Shown here piece after piece: positions 27,540 to 35,502 of a stretch of DNA of 64,000 bases. The notes beneath the pieces were generated by a model. It worked only from the letters and a program-made list of their open reading frames with translations. It was not told where the DNA came from and did no database searches. A program made the translations under genes and the position numbers. Position 1 is the stretch's first letter. Each line of letters opens with the position of its first letter. The DNA comes from JACVRW01 sp963739095 (GTDB lineage Bacteria > Actinomycetota > Thermoleophilia > Solirubrobacterales > Thermoleophilaceae). The stretch spans positions 62,001 to 126,000 of the forward strand of contig CAVTZF010000016.1 in assembly GCA_963739095.1 (NCBI GenBank), in the 5' to 3' direction.

Positions 27540-28145
27540 ATGCTGCTCAGCCTGGAGACGCTGCGCGGCATCGAGGCCGGCGAGGTCACGCTCGCCTTCC
27601 GGCGCTGGCGCCGGCCGACCGTCAGGGCGGGCGGCACGCTGCGCACGCGGGCGGGAGTGCTCGCGATCGAAGCGGTCGATCCGGTCGAGGAGCAGGCGAT
27701 CACGGACGCCGACGCGCGCCGGGCCGGCGCGGCAGACCGCGCCGACCTGATCCGGCGGCTGCGCCCGGAGGGCACGCTCTACCGCATCGAGTTCCACGTC
27801 GCCGGGCCGGACCCACGCATCGCGCTGCGTGAGCGCGCCGACCTCGACGACGAGGAGCGGGCGGCGATCGACGCGCGGCTCGCGCGCTTCGATGCGGCGA
27901 GCCGGCACGGCCCCTGGACCGCCAAGGTGCTCGACCTGATCGCGGAGCGCCCCGCCACGCGCGCACCGGAGCTCGCCGCCGAGTTCGGCCGCGAGACCGC
28001 ACCCTTCAAGGCGGACGTGCGCAAGCTGAAGGAGCTCGGGCTTACCGAGAGCCTCGAGCGGGGCTACCGGCTGTCACCGCGGGGGCGGGCGTACCTGACC
28101 CCTCCTCGACGAAGGCCGAAGCGAGCGACGCGACCAGCCCGCTGA
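27540..28145 (+). CDS. ASCH-domain protein with C-terminal winged helix
   Basis: 201 residues. The N-terminal ~100 match ASCH/PUA-like RNA-binding folds (MLLSLETLRGIEAGEVTLAF, RRWRRPTVRAGG, AIEAVDPV). Residues ~120-190 look like a winged helix (KVLDLIAERPATRAPELAAEF, VRKLKELGLTESLERGYRLSP), followed by a basic tail. It follows the UBP finger by 7 nt. Its last 104 nt overlap the end of the convergent glutamate-cysteine-ligase-like gene. The function is unknown, but nucleic-acid binding is likely. Confidence 0.75.
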   Translation: MLLSLETLRGIEAGEVTLAFRRWRRPTVRAGGTLRTRAGVLAIEAVDPVEEQAITDADARRAGAADRADLIRRLRPEGTLYRIEFHVAGPDPRIALRERADLDDEERAAIDARLARFDAASRHGPWTAKVLDLIAERPATRAPELAAEFGRETAPFKADVRKLKELGLTESLERGYRLSPRGRAYLTPPRRRPKRATRPAR

Positions 28146-29229
28146 GCCCGCCCTCGCGCACGGCCGCGCGCTGACGGTCCGCGCCAGGCGACTCCATCAG
28201 CGCCCGCAGCTCGTCGAGCTCGGCCCGGCTGCCGAGATCGTCGGCGTGCGGCTCGCAGACGGCGAGCAGCTCCTCGAGCTGCTCGCGCACCGGGATCTGG
28301 GTCGCCGTCCCGACGTCGATGAGGCGGGCGTCCATGCCGTCGCGAGCGGCGATGAAGCGGTTCTCCTCGAGGACCTCCTGAGCTCCCACGAGCTCTGGCG
28401 GGGCGTACCCGTCGGTGGCCTCCATCCGCACCAGCGCCTGGATCAGCGCCGCAATGCCCGCTGTGGCGGCCACGCTCGTCTGCGCGTCGGCGATGCGGAC
28501 CTCGACCGTCCCGAGGCGCGGCTGAACGCGCACGTCCCACCAGATGAAGGTGGGCTCGGGGAAGATCTCCGCACGCAGCATGACGTCGACGGCGTCGATG
28601 TAGGCCCGGTAGCTGCCGAAGCGCCGTGGGACGCCCGACCGCGGGAAGCCCTGGAACAGCGGCGTGCGAAACGAAGCCATGCCGCTGTCGCGGCCACGCC
28701 AGTAGGGCGAGTTGCCGGACACGGCGAGGATGAGCGGCAGATGGGCGCGCAGGCGGTCGGCGGTGACGATCGCGAGCTCCGGATCAGGCACGCCGACGTG
28801 CACGTGCAGCGCAAACGTAGGCTCGCGGCGCGCCAGCTCGCGCATCTTCTCGTAGAGGGCCTGGTAGCGGGCGCCGCCCGACACCTCGGTGTCCTCACCC
28901 TGTGCGAACGGGTGGGTCCCCGCCACCGCGGCGCGCAGGCCGAGCGGGCTGAGCTCCTCGGCGAGCTTCGCGCGCAACGCGGCCAGCTCGGCCACCGCGG
29001 CGCGGACGCCGGTATGGACACCGCCCGCCAGCTCCAGCGTGCAGGAGTGCGTCTCGGCGCTCATCTTCCTCGTGAGTCCCGCGCTGAGAACGGGCACGAC
29101 GTCGTCGAGCCGGTAGGCGAGCGCCCAGCGCTCGGGGTCGAGGAGCATGACCTCCTCCTCGATGCCGACCGTCCACGCCGGGCGGCTCGGGTCGGCTCCC
29201 CAGCGGGCCCACTCGGGCTCGTGGCTCAC
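28042..29229 (-). CDS. GCS2-type carboxylate-amine ligase (YbdK-like)
   Basis: 395 residues of the GCS2 family, ATP-dependent ligases that join a glutamyl-type carboxylate to an amine. Motifs: TVGIEEEVMLLDP (metal/ATP Glu cluster), HVHVGVPDPE, NSPYWRGRDSGMASFRTPLF, and TFIWWDVRVQPRLGTVEVRI. It is first from the right of a three-gene set, 4 nt from a class I GATase that itself overlaps an ATP-grasp gene. Glutathione is not usual in actinobacteria, so another amide product is more likely. Confidence 0.85.
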   Translation of the reverse strand: MSHEPEWARWGADPSRPAWTVGIEEEVMLLDPERWALAYRLDDVVPVLSAGLTRKMSAETHSCTLELAGGVHTGVRAAVAELAALRAKLAEELSPLGLRAAVAGTHPFAQGEDTEVSGGARYQALYEKMRELARREPTFALHVHVGVPDPELAIVTADRLRAHLPLILAVSGNSPYWRGRDSGMASFRTPLFQGFPRSGVPRRFGSYRAYIDAVDVMLRAEIFPEPTFIWWDVRVQPRLGTVEVRIADAQTSVAATAGIAALIQALVRMEATDGYAPPELVGAQEVLEENRFIAARDGMDARLIDVGTATQIPVREQLEELLAVCEPHADDLGSRAELDELRALMESPGADRQRAAVREGGLSGLVASLASAFVEEGSGTPAPAVTAGSPARGSR

Positions 29230-29233
29230 GGCG

Positions 29234-30013
29234 TCAGGCCGCTCTCAGCTCGGCGGCGGCGTGCTCGGCACCCGCCTGGACGAGTCCCTCGAACAGGGCG
29301 AAGTGCTCTGGCATCTCGACGAGGCACTCTGCGTGCCACTGTACGCCGAACACGAAGCGCGTGGCGGTGCTCTCGAGCGCCTCGACCGTTCCGTCCCCCG
29401 CCTTGCCGACGGCGTGCAGCCCGGGGCCGAGCGTCGCGGGCGCCTGATGGTGGAACGAGTTCACGCCGACCTCGGTACGGCCCATGAGCTTGGCGAGGCG
29501 GCTGTCGGGCGCGAGCTTCACGTCGTGCGTGGCCTGGCGGCCCGGCGCCTCCTGGCGGTGCTCGAGCTCGCCGGCCAGGTCGGGGAGGTGCTGGTGCAGG
29601 GTGCCGCCGAGCGCGACGTTCAGCACCTGCGCGCCGCGGCAGATGCCGAGCACGGGCAGGCCGCGGCGGACCGCCCTGCGGGCCAGCGCGAGCTCGAACA
29701 GGTCGAGCTCCGGCTCGGTCGGGCCGAGCTCGTCGTGCGCCTCGGCCCCGTAGGCGGACGGGTGCAGGTCCGGCCCGCCGGAGAGGCAGACGGCGTCGAG
29801 CCGCTCGAGCAGCGGGTCGATCGCGGAGCCGTGCACGGGCGTGAGGATCACCGGCAGCCCGCCGGCGGAGCGCACGGAATCGAGGTAGCGCTCGCCGAGC
29901 GCGAGCTCGCGCCGGCTCGGCTCGCCCTGCGGCACGACGTTGTGGTCCGCGGCGCGCCGGACCTCGGAGGTCGAGACGCCGACGAGCGGCGGCCTGCTCA
30001 CGACAGCACCCAC
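29234..30013 (-). CDS. Class I glutamine amidotransferase-like hydrolase (peptidase C26)
   Basis: 259 residues, gamma-glutamyl-GABA-hydrolase-like. The nucleophile elbow is LGICRGAQVLN (C125), the catalytic His is in QWHAE, and SGGPDLHPSAYG is the family oxyanion region. Such enzymes cleave gamma-glutamyl amides, as PuuD does. It overlaps the end of the upstream ATP-grasp gene by 16 nt. In this cluster it could recycle or trim the product of the two ligases. Confidence 0.87.
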   Translation of the reverse strand: MGAVVSRPPLVGVSTSEVRRAADHNVVPQGEPSRRELALGERYLDSVRSAGGLPVILTPVHGSAIDPLLERLDAVCLSGGPDLHPSAYGAEAHDELGPTEPELDLFELALARRAVRRGLPVLGICRGAQVLNVALGGTLHQHLPDLAGELEHRQEAPGRQATHDVKLAPDSRLAKLMGRTEVGVNSFHHQAPATLGPGLHAVGKAGDGTVEALESTATRFVFGVQWHAECLVEMPEHFALFEGLVQAGAEHAAAELRAA

Positions 30014-31413
30014 GTGTCCTTCGCTCCTCCCTCTTGCGAGCTGTTCACGACCAGCGCGTCCCGGCTCAGTGCTACCCGCGTGAGGCCTCCCGGAACCACG
30101 TGTGCAGTGTCCCCGGCGAGCAGGACGAACGGCCTCAGGTCGACGTGGCGCGGCTCGAGGCGCCCGTCGGCGGCGGTGGGGTGGCGGGACAGCATGATCG
30201 TCTCCTGGGCCACGTAGCCGTCGGGGTCGCGCGTCAGCTCGGCCGCGATCCGGCGCACGTCGTCCCGCTCCGCGTGCGGCGCGACCACTACGCCCACGCC
30301 CCCGAACCCCGCGCGCGGCTTGATTACGAGCTCGTCGATGCGCTCGAGCACGGCCCTGCGCACGTCGGCCAGGCCGACGTCGTAGGTACGCACCGAGCCC
30401 AGCAGCGGCTCCTCGGCGAGGTAGAAGCGCACCATCGCCTCGACGTAGGCGTGCATCAGCTTGTCGTCCGCGACACCGGCGCCGAACGCGTTCACACAGG
30501 TGACCGTGCCGGCGCGGAGCGGGGCGATCAGCGTCGCGCCGACGTAGGTGAGCTTGCCGTGCTCGTCCTCGAGCCGATCCTCATTGGTCCTGCGATAGAT
30601 GACGTCCACCGGCAGGCGCCGGCCGTTCACGCGCGCGATCAGGCGGTCGCCCGACACCGTCAGCTCGGCGCAGGTCACAACCGGGACCGAGAGGGCTCGG
30701 GCGACGCGCTCGTGCTCGTACCACGCGCTGTTCGACGGGCCATCCGAGAGCACCACGACTGACGGGTCGTCGACTCCCTGGGGCGCGGCTGCCCGCAGCG
30801 TCTCCCCAAGCGTGTCGAGCAGGTCGTCGAGCGGGCGGCGGCGCTCGGCGAGCCCGGCGGGCAGGTGACGGTCGAGTGTCTCGCGCGCCGCGAGCGCGTA
30901 GGTGGCGCCCGACGGCGTGCGCACGTTGTCCTCGAGCACGTGGAAGCGCCCGTCACGGTCGCGGACCAGGTCGAGCCCGGCGATCGCCACCCGCACGGGC
31001 GGGGCCGGGAGCCCGACGAGACGCCGCTCGAAGTGGTCGCAGCTCTCGAGCACGCGCGCGGGCAGCACGCCCGCCTCCACGATCTCCTGACCGCCGTAGG
31101 CGTCGGCGACGAAGCGGTCGAGCGCGCGGACGCGCTGCGCGAGGCCGGCCTCCACGACCGCCCACTCCTCGGCGGTGATCACGCGCGGGACCAGGTCCAG
31201 CCGAAAGGGCTCCCTTCCTCCCTCGCCGCCGAAGTCGACACCGTTCCGGAAGAGGTCGCTGTGCACGTCCTGTGCCAACTTGTCGAGGTCCATCGCCGTG
31301 AGCGCCGAGAGCAGGCCGGCATAGGGGGGACGGGGCGTCCCGTCCGGCTCGATCGCCTCGTCGAAGGCGTCCGGCTCAGGCGTGTAGATGACGCCCGTCA
31401 CCGGCCTCAGCAT
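29998..31413 (-). CDS. Circularly permuted type 2 ATP-grasp protein
   Basis: About 471 residues from ATG 31413 (a TTG at 31452 would add 13). CP_ATPgrasp_2 family: DLVPRVITAEEW near the N-terminus, HVLEDNVRTPSGATYALAARE, VIYRRTNEDRLEDE, ELVIKPRAGFGGVGVVV, and YVAQETIMLSRHPT. These enzymes form peptide-like bonds on unknown substrates and often sit with alpha-E and transglutaminase genes, which are missing here. Instead a GCS2 ligase and a GATase follow. Confidence 0.85.
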   Translation of the reverse strand: MLRPVTGVIYTPEPDAFDEAIEPDGTPRPPYAGLLSALTAMDLDKLAQDVHSDLFRNGVDFGGEGGREPFRLDLVPRVITAEEWAVVEAGLAQRVRALDRFVADAYGGQEIVEAGVLPARVLESCDHFERRLVGLPAPPVRVAIAGLDLVRDRDGRFHVLEDNVRTPSGATYALAARETLDRHLPAGLAERRRPLDDLLDTLGETLRAAAPQGVDDPSVVVLSDGPSNSAWYEHERVARALSVPVVTCAELTVSGDRLIARVNGRRLPVDVIYRRTNEDRLEDEHGKLTYVGATLIAPLRAGTVTCVNAFGAGVADDKLMHAYVEAMVRFYLAEEPLLGSVRTYDVGLADVRRAVLERIDELVIKPRAGFGGVGVVVAPHAERDDVRRIAAELTRDPDGYVAQETIMLSRHPTAADGRLEPRHVDLRPFVLLAGDTAHVVPGGLTRVALSRDALVVNSSQEGGAKDTWVLS

Positions 31414-31510
31414 CGCGCCGGGCCGCCCGGATGTCGTTGTACGAGCGTCCAAAGATGGGCGTCGCTGCCTGCCATTCGGTCGAACCCGGCGGGCCCGCGG
31501 CGCCGCTCGC

Positions 31511-33404
31511 TCACGGATAGAGCGGCGTGCGCAGGTAGCGGTCGCGGACCGTCCAGAAGGCGGGCTTGGGCTCGCCCTCGTAGGTCAGGAGGCCCTTGTG
31601 GTGGCGCGTGTTGGGCTCATACTCGGCCGGGCGCCGGCCCGCGCCGCCCATCCAGCCCGGATAGATCTCGAACTCGCGCAGCGTCCAGTAGATCGCGCCC
31701 GACAGCACCGGCGAGCGGTCGATCACGTCGAGCGTGCGGGCTGCGTGCATGTCCTGGAAGGCGTAGCTGCCCTTGCGATCGAGGGCGGCCGTCGAGAGCT
31801 CGGGACGCGCCTCCGCGCCCCACTCGGTCATCACGATCGCCTGGCTCGGGTAGTGGTCGCGCAGCTCGTAGATGTAGGGCTCGAGCACGGTGAAGTCCTC
31901 TACCCAGGGATACCAGCCGAAATACTGGTTCAGCCCGAGCATGTCGAACGCGTGCAGGGTGAACTGCTCGGGGAAGCCCGGACGGCCCTTGATGTCGACC
32001 GAGATCGGCAGCGTGGGATCGAGTTCGCGCGCATCCTCCTGAGCCGCGAGCAGGAAGCGCTTCGTCCCGGGCTTGCGATCGGGGGTGAAGGTCAGCTCGT
32101 TGGCGACCGAGTGGGTGAGCACGGAGGGGTGCGAGCGGGCGGCGGTCACCGTGCGGCGAACGGTCTCGAGCGCGCGCTCGCGCTCGCGCGGCTGCCACAG
32201 CAGGTGCGCACCGGCGTCGCGCTGCCAGATCGGCGCCTGGCTCCAGACCATGATGCCGGCACGGTCGAGGCGCGACAGGAGTGCGTCGTTGAGCAGGTAG
32301 TGCGCGCGCGTGACGTTCGCGCCGAGCGCCTTCAGATCCGCCACGATCCGATCCATGTCGGCGCCGGTGAGCGCGGCCCCGGAGCCCGGCATGTCTTCGT
32401 GGATGGAGGCACCGCGGAGCTGGATGCGGCGGTTGTTCAGGTACAGGCGGCCGCCCTTGACCGTCACCGAGCGGAGCCCGATGCGGCGGCGCTCGACCTG
32501 GACGACGCGATCGCCGTCGCGCAGCGTGAGCTTGGCCGTGTACAGCTGCGGGGCGTCCGGCGACCAGAGCTGCGGGGCGGGCACGGGCATCTCGAGCTGC
32601 ACGCGCTCCTCGCCGGCGCGGCCCTCGGGCAGGGTGAAGCGCTTGCGCGACCTGCGGCCGCTCGGCGCGCGCAGCTCCACCTCGAGCGTCGGCTCGACGA
32701 CGCCCCGGCCACTCCGCACGAGCTGGGCGTCGAGCAGCAGGTTGGCCCGGCATCCGCTCGCGGCCCCGCGACAGGACACCTCGGAGAGCGTGCCCAGCTC
32801 CTCGAGGTGGGCCGGCCCGGCGGGCACGAGCCGCACCGGCCGCACGATGCCGTTCCAGTTCCACCAGGCCTCGGGGAGCTTCGGGTTCTTGCGGCCGTCC
32901 ACGACCACGATGAGCTCGTTGCGCGCACCCGGGCGCAGGCCGCGCGCCTCGAAGCTGAAGGGCGTGTACGGATCGGCGTTGCGGCCGAGCCGGCGCCCGT
33001 TCAGGTACACGGTCGCGGCGCGCCGCACGCTCTCGAACTCGACCAGCCAGCGGAAGCCACGGGGGGTCTCAGGCCCGGTGAAGGCGAGTCGGTAACGGCG
33101 CACCTGCCCCGGGAAGAGCGTCGCCAGCGCGCGCGAGTCGAAGACGCTCGGGACGCGCGCCGGGCGCCACTGGCCGGGCGCCTGGGCGGCCCGTCCAGGC
33201 GGGGTGGGGCCGCAGGTTCGGCCGCACGCCCGCCGGAGCGGTCTCCTCGGGCGGGGGCGGCTGCGGCGCGGCGGGGTCGGCGGGCTCGACGCGCACCTCC
33301 CAGCCGCTCGCGAGGCTGCGCTCGCGCGGGGGCGGGTCTGCCGCCGCCGCGGCGGGCGCGGAGGCGAGCAGAAGCAGGCATGAGAGCAGCAGCGGGCGCC
33401 TCAT
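31511..33404 (-). pseudogene. Secreted glycoside hydrolase family 2 enzyme, one-base frameshift
   Basis: ATG 33404 encodes a signal peptide (LLLSCLLLLASAPAAAAA) and about 70 residues ending ...HPAWTG. Near 33190 the frame shifts by one base, and from APGQWRPARVPSVFDSRA the GH2 sandwich, immunoglobulin and TIM-barrel domains run intact to 31511. Both catalytic glutamates are present: the acid/base in SVANELTF and the nucleophile in IVMTEWGAE. The length (about 630) fits beta-galactosidase/glucuronidase-like enzymes. With only one frame break it may be a sequence error or a young mutation. Confidence 0.8.
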
Positions 33405-33426
33405 CAGCCCCTCACCGTAGCCAGAT

Positions 33427-34709
33427 GTGAACGTTCTGTTCTGCCAACCTTGCGCCGTGCCGCTCGCCGCGGGTGTCGAGTTCCTCGAGGAGCCGCTCGC
33501 CGTTTTCGGCGTGCTGCTGATGATCGGCGCGCTCGTCTCCGGCCTGGCTCGCCGCAGCTTCCTGTCGCTCACGGCGGCATTCGTGATCGCCGGCTTCGTG
33601 CTCGGCAAGGGCGGGCTCGAGATCCTCGACCTCGATCCGACCTCCGACTTCGTCCAGGGGCTCGCCGTCGTCGCGCTCGTGCTGATCCTGTTCAGGGACG
33701 GGCTCGAGGTCGAGCAGGAGATGCTCCAGGAGGCCTGGCACCTGCCGCTGCGCAAGCTCGGCGCTCGCTATGCCGCTCACCTGCGCGCTGGTGGCGCTCG
33801 CGACGAACCGGCTGGTACTGACCTGAGCTGGACCGAGTGCTTCCTCGTCGGGGCGCTGCTGTCGCCGACCGACCCGGTGCTGTCCTCGGCCGTCGTCACG
33901 AACCCGCGCGTGCCTCGGCTCATCCGCCACTCACTCAACCTCGAGTCGGGCCTAAACGACGGGCTCGCGCTGCCCGCCGTGCTCGCCTTCACCGCCGCGG
34001 CCGCGGCCGATCGCGGACTTCGTCTGGTGGGAGTTCGTGATCCAGGACCTCGGTGTCGGGCTCCTGACGGGGCTGCTCGTCGCGTTCGTCGCCGCGCAGC
34101 TGATGCCGAAGGAGCGGGCACTCGGCTACGAGATCAGCCCGCACCAGAAGTCGATGTACGCGCTGGGCGTCGCCTTCGCCGCCTACGGGATCGCGACGCT
34201 GCCGCCCGAGGGCAACGGATTCATCGCCGTATTCGTGATGCGCGATCGCGTTCGGCATCTGGAGGCCGGACATCCTGCACTGCCTTCGAGGACCGCGCCG
34301 AGGACATCATAGAGGTCGTCAAGCTGGGCGTCTTCCTCGTCTTCGGAGCGATCTTCACCTTCGACACGCTTTTCGAGGATGGCTGGTCGACCGCCGCCAT
34401 CGCCGTTTTCACGTTGCTGGCGGCTCGCCCGATCGCGGTCTTCGTCGCGCTCGCCGGCAACCACCAGGTCGACACGGCCGGCAAGGCCTTCATGGCCTGG
34501 TTCGGCCCAAGGGCGTCGCGACGATGACGTTCGCGCTGTTCGTGCTCGGATCGACCGTGGCCGACGGAGAGCAGATCGCCGTCATCGCCGCCGTCACCGT
34601 CTTCATCTCGATCATCGCCCACGGACTCACCGACCAGCCCGGGGCGGAGTGGATCGGGCGGCGCCAGGAGAGCGCGCCCGATCCGACGCGGGCCGGAGCC
34701 GCGCCATAA
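33427..34709 (+). pseudogene. Na+/H+ antiporter of the CPA1/NhaP type, multiply frameshifted
   Basis: Pieces of a cation:proton antiporter follow in register across three frames. They are ARRSFLSLTAAFVIAGFVLG, LSPTDPVLSSAVVTNPRVP and LNLESGLNDGLALP (the ion-binding ND region), then DLGVGLLTGLLVAFVAAQL, VVKLGVFLVFGAIFT and TMTFALFVLGSTV. Frame changes occur near 33762, 33825, 34012, 34240-34290 and 34515. Helices are otherwise well preserved, which suggests recent inactivation or local sequence errors rather than old decay. It starts 22 bp from the divergent GH2 gene. Confidence 0.75.
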
Positions 34710-34740
34710 TGCGGCGACGCGCCCCCGAGCCGGAGGAGTC

Positions 34741-35065
34741 ATGGAGACCTGGGACATCGCGACCCACGACGTCGAGCCGCACCAGCCCGAGGTGCTGCGC
34801 TCGGACGAACGAGACGCGCGTGATCGCGATCAACCTGCCGGAGGGCGAGCGGCTCCAGGAGCACCAGGTCCACGAGCGCGCGTGGGTCGTGGTCGCGTCG
34901 GGGGACGTCGAGTTCGAGCAGGGAGGCGAGTCCGCGCGCGGCGGGCCGGGCTTCCTCGTCCACTTCGGCCCCAACGAGCGGCACGAGGTGCGCGCGGCGG
35001 CGGACTCGCGGCTGATCCTGCTGCTCTCGCCGTGGCCGGGCGACGGGCACCCCAGCGCCAAGTAG
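34741..35065 (+). pseudogene. Small cupin-domain protein, one-base frameshift
   Basis: ATG 34741 has GGAG upstream and gives METWDIATHDVEPHQPEVL. At about 34803 one base shift is needed to continue with ETRVIAINLPEGERLQEHQV, ERAWVVVASGDVEFEQGG and FLVHFGPNERHEV, a complete single-domain cupin of about 108 residues. Cupins of this kind bind a metal via His/Glu and act as enzymes or sensors; no substrate is evident. It lies between the broken antiporter and the ccm genes. Confidence 0.7.
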
Positions 35066-35105
35066 GCGAGTCAGTAGACGGGCCTGCCTGCCAGAATCCG
35101 AGGAG

Positions 35106-35501
35106 ATGGATCCGTCCCGTAAGCGCAAGCTGCGGCTCGGCGTCGCGCTCAGCGCCGCCGTGCTGCTCGCGACGGCGCTCATCTACACCAGCTTCAGCGC
35201 CTCCACCGAGGCCAGCAAGCCGAGCGAGATCGAGCCCGGCAAGTCGTACGAGCTGACCGGCAAGGTCGTGCACGGGTCGATCCAGAAGTCGGGCGACGAC
35301 GAGCTGCGCTTCCGGATCCGAGACCGAGACGGAACCGAGTCGGTCCCCGTCGCCTACGCGGGCGTGGTGCCCGACCCGTTCCGCGACGGGCGCGAGGTGA
35401 TCGTCTCGGGTGAGCTGAAGCAGGGCACGTTCGTGGCGGAGCGCGACTCGCTCGTCACCAAGTGCCCGTCCAAGTTCACCAAGGACGAGCAGTCGTCCTG
35501 A
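35106..35501 (+). CDS. ccmE: Cytochrome c maturation haem chaperone CcmE
   Basis: 131 residues. One N-terminal membrane anchor (GVALSAAVLLATALIYTSF) and a periplasmic OB-fold domain (YELTGKVVHGSI, FRIRDRDGTESVPVAYAGVVPDPF, VIVSGELKQGTF). The covalent haem site in most proteobacteria is HxxxY; Gram-positive and archaeal types have CxxxY. Here it reads LVTKCPSKFTKDE, so Cys120 is followed by Phe124 where Tyr is expected. It carries haem to CcmF, encoded next with 1 nt between stop and start. A GAGGAG ribosome-binding site precedes the ATG. Confidence 0.88.
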   Translation: MDPSRKRKLRLGVALSAAVLLATALIYTSFSASTEASKPSEIEPGKSYELTGKVVHGSIQKSGDDELRFRIRDRDGTESVPVAYAGVVPDPFRDGREVIVSGELKQGTFVAERDSLVTKCPSKFTKDEQSS

Positions 35502-35502
35502 C

